Made by a program: the position numbers and the translations under genes. Shown in pieces: positions 20,601 through 25,261 of a stretch of 25,261 nucleotides of DNA (its first letter is position 1; each line of letters opens with the position of its first letter). The notes under the pieces were generated by a model. The model worked only from the letters and a program-made list of their open reading frames with translations, was not told the origin of the DNA and did no database searches. The DNA is from Apostichopus californicus (lineage: Eukaryota; Echinodermata; Holothuroidea; Aspidochirotida; Stichopodidae), in contig JAIPMN010000939.1 of the NCBI GenBank assembly GCA_020650975.1, positions 1-25,261 of the forward strand. Reading direction: 5' to 3'.

Positions 20601-22069
20601 TCACTTCCATTGGACGTACTAATTACTAGTATTGTTAAAAGGAACTCCTTGGTCATGGAAAAATTCTTTCATTTATGGGGGACCCCTGGATGAGTGCATC
20701 AATGTGAAGGTATTCACCATTTCTATCTTTAGATAATGTAGAGTTTAGACCAATGGGAGGCCACAGAGGAAAAAACTGGTCATGAGGAAAAATTGTGCGG
20801 TTCTCACTGGGTGGGAAGAGGCCCAAGGGGGGGGGGGAGGGGAGATCGAGGGGAATTCTGGTAGGTACTACAGAATCAGTCAGAAAGTGTTATAATATCA
20901 TCTAACAATCTCAGAAAGTATTAAATTGGTTATCAAGATCAGACACAGTTTGGGTTTTACATATATGTGTGCACTGCCAGGAGGGTTGTACATCGTGTGT
21001 AAATTAAACATTTTGCATATATAGCAAATTAGTACAGCACTACATGACTTAGGTTTAGAATTTAAGATCAATATTAAATTGCATTTAGAAAGGGAAGATA
21101 TATCGATAAAGAGAATATATGCTTCTCATTTGTTAACACCAGAGTTTTGGGTTGGAGGGTAGGGAGGGGGAAGGGAGAGGGGGGTGGTGGTAAAATAAGT
21201 GAAGAGCAATTATTTCACAAGTACACTTTGCATTGAAGTGCACAATGTGAATGTTATAAGTGAGTCTGAAGCTCCCAAAGCATGGAGGTGTAGGGAAAAA
21301 AATTGCCCCAGTTTTACTGCGCCGAGTTTACAATATCCATCAAGTTTTTGTTTAATGGAATGATTGCAATATTGACAGTAGCTACGCAATAGTTCTTTTG
21401 AGAACCTTACTCTACAATCGTACACTTGTTTTTTTATCTCATAATTCTGAACAACCAGATGTCCTAACGTAGCCCACACACAATTTAATGTGTTGAAATC
21501 ACACATGGCCTTCTTTATACATTCAAACTTTGCTTGCAATAATTTAAAGTAAGATTATAAGACTGTACAACAAAAGTAGACAGAGTACTAATAAGTACTA
21601 AAAATTAAGTTCTCTCTTTCTTTCTTTCTTGGTATTATTTTATTGTTGCATAAACCCTTTCATTCCATGTACAGTTAGTTGTACATGCATATACTACATA
21701 CTACGCTGAAAGCTGATAAATTTACGGAAACAAATTGTTTGGATGTGACTATAGTCTATAATCCTAAGAGACACAGCATGCAGGTCAGTGACAGGGTCTG
21801 TTTTAAACTTTGATCACCTTTTTTTGTCACCCCAGCTTTTTTTTCTTTTTTTTCCGGGGATACTTGTTGGTATCTTAATTTTATCTTCCCGTAATGTATA
21901 TTTCTGAAGATGACCACCATAACATCGAAGCATTCATTTTAATCATGAGATGTGTAACCTTTCTGTGTTGCTATATATTGAAACAGACAAATATGTGAAA
22001 GTAAACAATTCGGATCTGTGGGTTTAACCTGCCATATTTTCTTAGCCATGCATATGAACTTGTGAGTAG
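20601..22069. other. Non-coding, no gene recognised
   Basis: Holds eleven G at 20827-20837, a G-rich purine tract at about 21145-21190, TTTC repeats at about 21614-21630 and a T-rich tract at 21829-21853. A 109-codon minus-strand frame at 21210-21539 has no recognisable domain and is within what chance allows. Confidence 0.5.
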
Positions 22070-22206
22070 AACACCTCTGTATATGACAGACTCATCCCCA
22101 ACAGGTGCACCTCTGTAAAGAACACCTTGCAATAGCTGGAACAGACTTTTACCATTTGTAGAATATTGGGCCACTACTGTCAGCCGGTATAATTTAAGGT
22201 CCCCCC
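22070..22206 (+). mobile_element. Possible pogo-like element fragment
   Basis: The paired phrases acacctctgtatatgacaga and gcacctctgtaaagaacacc, with a later ttaaggtcccccc, recall the ctctataacggacacct arrays common in pogo/Tigger-type ends of invertebrates. Recognition is by resemblance only. Confidence 0.28.
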
Positions 22207-22252
22207 AATCAGTTAAACAAGCCCTTACTGTAGCTACATAGAAAAATATTTT

Positions 22253-22372
22253 AAGTACAATAGTTCACAGGTACACAGGAGAAATTATAAATATTATAAG
22301 TACAATAGTTCACAGGTACACAGGAGAAATTATAAATATTATAAGTAAGATACTTCACAGGTACACAGGAGG
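22253..22372. repeat. Three-copy 45-bp tandem repeat
   Basis: Units begin aagta at 22253, 22298 and 22343, each carrying ttcacaggtacacaggag, and the first two ending aaattataaatattat. Copies 1 and 2 are identical over the part I compared; copy 3 is diverged and loses its end. Confidence 0.93.
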
Positions 22373-22374
22373 GA

Positions 22375-23189
22375 GACATTATAATTGTCAAAGGTATCTT
22401 TGGTAACGGGAGAAATATGTTTGAAATGTTTGACAACTCAGTCTGGTGTCCAGGAAAAGCCACAAGACTCTAACGAAGGAACACTTTTCTTGTTTTCATA
22501 AAACCGAATCGGAGCTCACCTGAATAGATAGCACAGTATGGACACACCTAGGAGATCTATATTATATCACTGCAATCAAATAATATAAGTTATTAGCGAA
22601 TCACAGAAGGCAATCAGCGATATCCAAGGGATGCCTATTCAAGTTGGACCAGTAATCCCATCAGGCATCGTGATTGGTCATAGGGTGCTCCCAGTGGCAT
22701 GTCCTGCATACACCGACTCCTTTGTCTTTACTAAATCAGTATGGTAGTATCAGGATCAATATTAAAGTCTCCTTATATCAAACTTCTTGACAGAAATGAT
22801 AATATTGGTTTTACCGATAAAAAAGAAGAAAAAAATGAAAATAAATTAGGCAGCTGATCTTCATTATTGAATTTTTTCCTCTTCCCCCCCCCCCCCAAAA
22901 ATGTCTGTCTCGTTTGAGTTGATATTAACAAATTTTTTGGCAAAAACAAGAGGATAGAATGTTTGTTAAGTGTTTGGGGAGAATGTCTGGCAGATTAATT
23001 TGCAAACCAAATGGAAGAATAATGAACTTCCAAATTTAGTACAGTCCGATTGGAATTATTCTCTAGAATATACAGGAAGAAAAAAGTCAACATACTAATC
23101 ATTTGTGATGGAGAAAAAATGAAAAGGATATTATAAAATTGTTCTTTCTCTCCACTCTATGCATATTCATAACGTTTATCGAACCAAAT
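22375..23189. other. Non-coding, nothing recognised
   Basis: Contains thirteen C at 22884-22896. No gene recognised. Confidence 0.5.
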
Positions 23190-23275
23190 GTTTTAGGTTA
23201 TGTAAAGCGCCTAGAGGCCTTTTGGTATTTGGCGCTATATTAAGAACTTATCTATGATTATTTTTATATGTAATT
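23190..23275 (+). mobile_element. Retroposon (SINE/LINE) 3'-tail remnant
   Basis: tgtaaagcgcctagaggcct...tatttggcgctatattaaga followed by a degraded ATT-rich tail. AGCGCC (23206-23211) and GGCGCT (23231-23236) form a 6-bp stem, the hairpin typical of the 3' end of many SINE/LINE families. It is related in form to the copy at 7174-7245. Confidence 0.55.
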
Positions 23276-24200
23276 GCATATATACTATCGAAAGTATTAA
23301 GCGACTTGCAGTGGTTTTATTTCATACATGCATGTTCTAATCCCTTGTAAAGTATACATACATGGGTGGATAGTATTTTTCATAGAGGTGCCATTCAACT
23401 ATTCAAATAATTGGTCTACTCATCAACATTAATGTGTAGCGTGGTTAAAATCACATGCAGTATTGTAACACCGTGTGTATTTGTACCAGTCGTCTACAGT
23501 AAAAAATCTTATCCAGATAGTTTTTATGAATTTTAATTAATAAAGTTTTCCACACCATGCAGGCTGTATTGTTTTTCATATTCACAAATTAAAGTCATTA
23601 ATTTTACACAAAATGATATTTTTAACTGTATTTAATTTAATACTTCTTATGTGTGAAAGTGAATAATAGCTTATGTAGTTAACATGAAATTTTACTTTCT
23701 TTGAAATTAATAAATCTTCCAAGAGATTTCAGTAAATTGAATTGTTAAGAGAAAGACTAAAAAATTAGAAGAAAAAAACATGAAATGAGACATACACTGT
23801 AAAACAATTTACAATAGTCAAGGTTTGATTTCACTTGAATTAAAATCTATTTTTCAAGACATCTGATTTGCTTTAATGGCTAATTTTTTATGCGTTTTTA
23901 TTATTTTCAGTTTTTAACAGCTAAGATGAAAATTACGAGAGGGAATTGCTTATTAGTATATAATGAGAATCTGTGACTTATAGAATGACAAACATTTATG
24001 GGCATTTTAACCACTTAACAGCTAGCAGATTTGTATATCATGTAGAAAATAATATTTTTGAATGAATTATGACAAGGATCTACAGCTTTATATAGTCAAC
24101 CTTTTCTAATCCTGTTTTGAAATATTACTTTACATTCTTTTAAACTTAATTTTGCTTCTAAATTTGCAAATCACAGGTTTGAGGATAATGTATGTCAACT
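23276..24200. other. Very AT-rich non-coding stretch
   Basis: From about 23520 to 24180 the sequence is dominated by AATT, TTAA and TTTA words. No gene recognised. Confidence 0.6.
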
Positions 24201-24862
24201 AAGGACATTATGGCATAATACAATGGAACTTGAAGTCAATGCTTTGCAACTCTGCGAAATGCTTTTCTCATGTATTGCCTTTCCTGCTTCACTGCAAAGC
24301 CTTTCAGATGTGGCAGCTTCTTTAGGTTAGTGCGTACAGCTTCTTTCTTTTAAGGACATTGTGACACAATAATTGGAACTTATAGTCAATGCTTAGCAAC
24401 TCTGCAAAATGCTTTTCTTATTCTCTTGCCTTTCCTGCTTCACTGCAAAGGCTCTTAGATGTGGCAGCTTCTTTAGGTCAGCGCATACAGCTTCTTTTGT
24501 TAAGGACATTGTGGCACAATACGCTGGAACTTGAAGTCAATGCTTTGCAACTCTGCGAAATGCTTTTTTCTTTCTCTTGCCTTTCCTGCTTCACTGCTAA
24601 GGCTCTTAGATGTGGCAGCTTCTTTAGGTCAGCGCATACAGCTTCTTTTGTTAAGGACATTGTGGCACAATACGCTGGAACTTGAAGTCAATGCTTTGCA
24701 ACTCTGCGAAATGCTTTTTTCTTTCTCTTGCCTTTCCTGCTTCACTGCAAAGGCTCTTAGATGTGGCAGCTTCTTTAGGTCAGTGCATACAGCTTCTTTT
24801 GTTAAGGACATTGTGGCACAATACACTGGAACTTGAAGTCAATGCTCTGCAACTGTGGGAAA
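24201..24862. repeat. 151-bp tandem repeat, about 4.4 copies
   Basis: Units start aaggacatt at 24201, 24352, 24502, 24653 and 24804 (spacings 151, 150, 151, 151). Each full unit carries tggaacttgaagtcaatgct, gcaactctgcgaaatgct, cctttcctgcttcactgc, gatgtggcagcttctttagg and tacagcttctttt. Units 3 and 4 differ at only two positions by eye, while unit 1 is most diverged. The last unit breaks off after gcaactgtggg. Because 151 is not a multiple of three, each unit is read in a different frame, so the open frames across it are not evidence for a repeat protein. Confidence 0.96.
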
Positions 24863-25077
24863 GATTGGAAGAGAAAAATGACAAAGCAAAATTGAAAGAA
24901 AGAAGAACATGTTTTGATGATGACAGTTGTTGTAAATCATTACACACTCAAAGTATACTACTCTACACGATGCTGCACCATGTAACACAATACCATATCA
25001 CATTACACCATGTGACACTGCACTATATGATAGCACACTACAAGATGCTGTACCATATATGGGCCTTTACACAGTAA
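24863..25077 (+). other. Open stretch beyond the repeat, then cryptic CACCAT-type repeats
   Basis: From 24850 the + frame reads L-W-E-R-L-E-E-K-N-D-K-A-K-L-K-E-R-R, then C-F-D-D-D-S-C-C, a charged, coiled-coil-like run that stays open to 25077. The later part (about 24950-25062) is a degenerate repeat of words such as acaccatgt and gatgctgyaccat, which argues against a real protein there. I cannot identify a gene. Confidence 0.3.
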
Positions 25078-25261
25078 ACCAACACGAAAATCAACACATG
25101 CAGTTTTCAGTATTGAAATTGGTATTTTCTTTGTTCTATTAGGATGAGTGTGAGTTATTTGAAGCAGAGAGATAGCATAGAAAGTTTCAACATCCTACTT
25201 GAATTTTGAAATTTTGGTCCATTGGAATCCTATGGGAAATATAACGGGCGAACATTGACAT
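25078..25261. other. End of window, nothing recognised
   Basis: Unique-looking sequence without an open frame of note. Confidence 0.5.

Noticed and set aside
21210..21539. 109-codon minus-strand open frame
   Set aside because: No recognisable domain or splice context. A frame of this length can be expected by chance somewhere in 25 kb on six frames.
24389..25077. Three overlapping + frames of about 100-130 codons and matching minus frames
   Set aside because: They are the same 151-bp repeat read in different frames because the period is not divisible by three, so they are repeat artefacts.
1..25261. CRISPR array, operon, or prokaryotic defence-type system
   Set aside because: The window is intron-containing eukaryotic DNA. 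The tandem repeats have no spacers and there are no packed coding frames.

Overview
This is a eukaryotic nuclear window, AT-rich, with short exons separated by GT-AG introns. There is no bacterial-style gene packing. The SINE, hAT-like and LTR remnants and the many G or C homopolymer runs suggest a marine invertebrate. The protein is close to deuterostome CDK7, so an echinoderm such as a sea cucumber or sea urchin is my best guess, but this is an inference and not proven by the window.

The main gene is CDK7, on the + strand from 2038 to 9309. CDK7 is the catalytic subunit of the CDK-activating kinase and of TFIIH. Nine coding exons join in frame into 324 residues ending in a stop codon. They run from the glycine-rich loop region (F-A-T-V-Y-K) to the typical C-terminal K-K-L-x-F. 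The first coding exon, about 22 residues in human CDK7 (M to G-E-G-Q), is not recognisable in bases 1-2037, so the window seems to open inside intron 1. The 3' UTR holds six copies of a 32-bp tandem repeat, followed by a possible ATTAAA poly(A) signal.

The second half (about 9.8-25.3 kb) is mostly non-coding. It contains a likely solo LTR (10310-10822), a 162-bp-spaced duplication (11749-12028), two tRNA-derived SINEs on the minus strand (12124-12422 and about 12800-12927), a hAT-like MITE (17906-18160), other DNA-transposon-end fragments, two retroposon tails with ATT-rich ends (7174-7245 and 23190-23275), a 3 x 45 bp repeat (22253-22372) and about 4.4 copies of a 151-bp tandem repeat (24201-24862). 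At 16722-16841 there is one well-formed candidate exon, symmetric phase 1-1, with three N-glycosylation sequons. A phase-compatible second piece follows at 17132, suggesting a fragment of an unidentified extracellular or membrane protein gene.

I see no CRISPR array, operon, rRNA gene or intact tRNA gene, and no convincing unknown multi-gene system. The most useful leads are the cryptic second gene, the repeat in the CDK7 3' UTR, the solo LTR and the 151-bp satellite.
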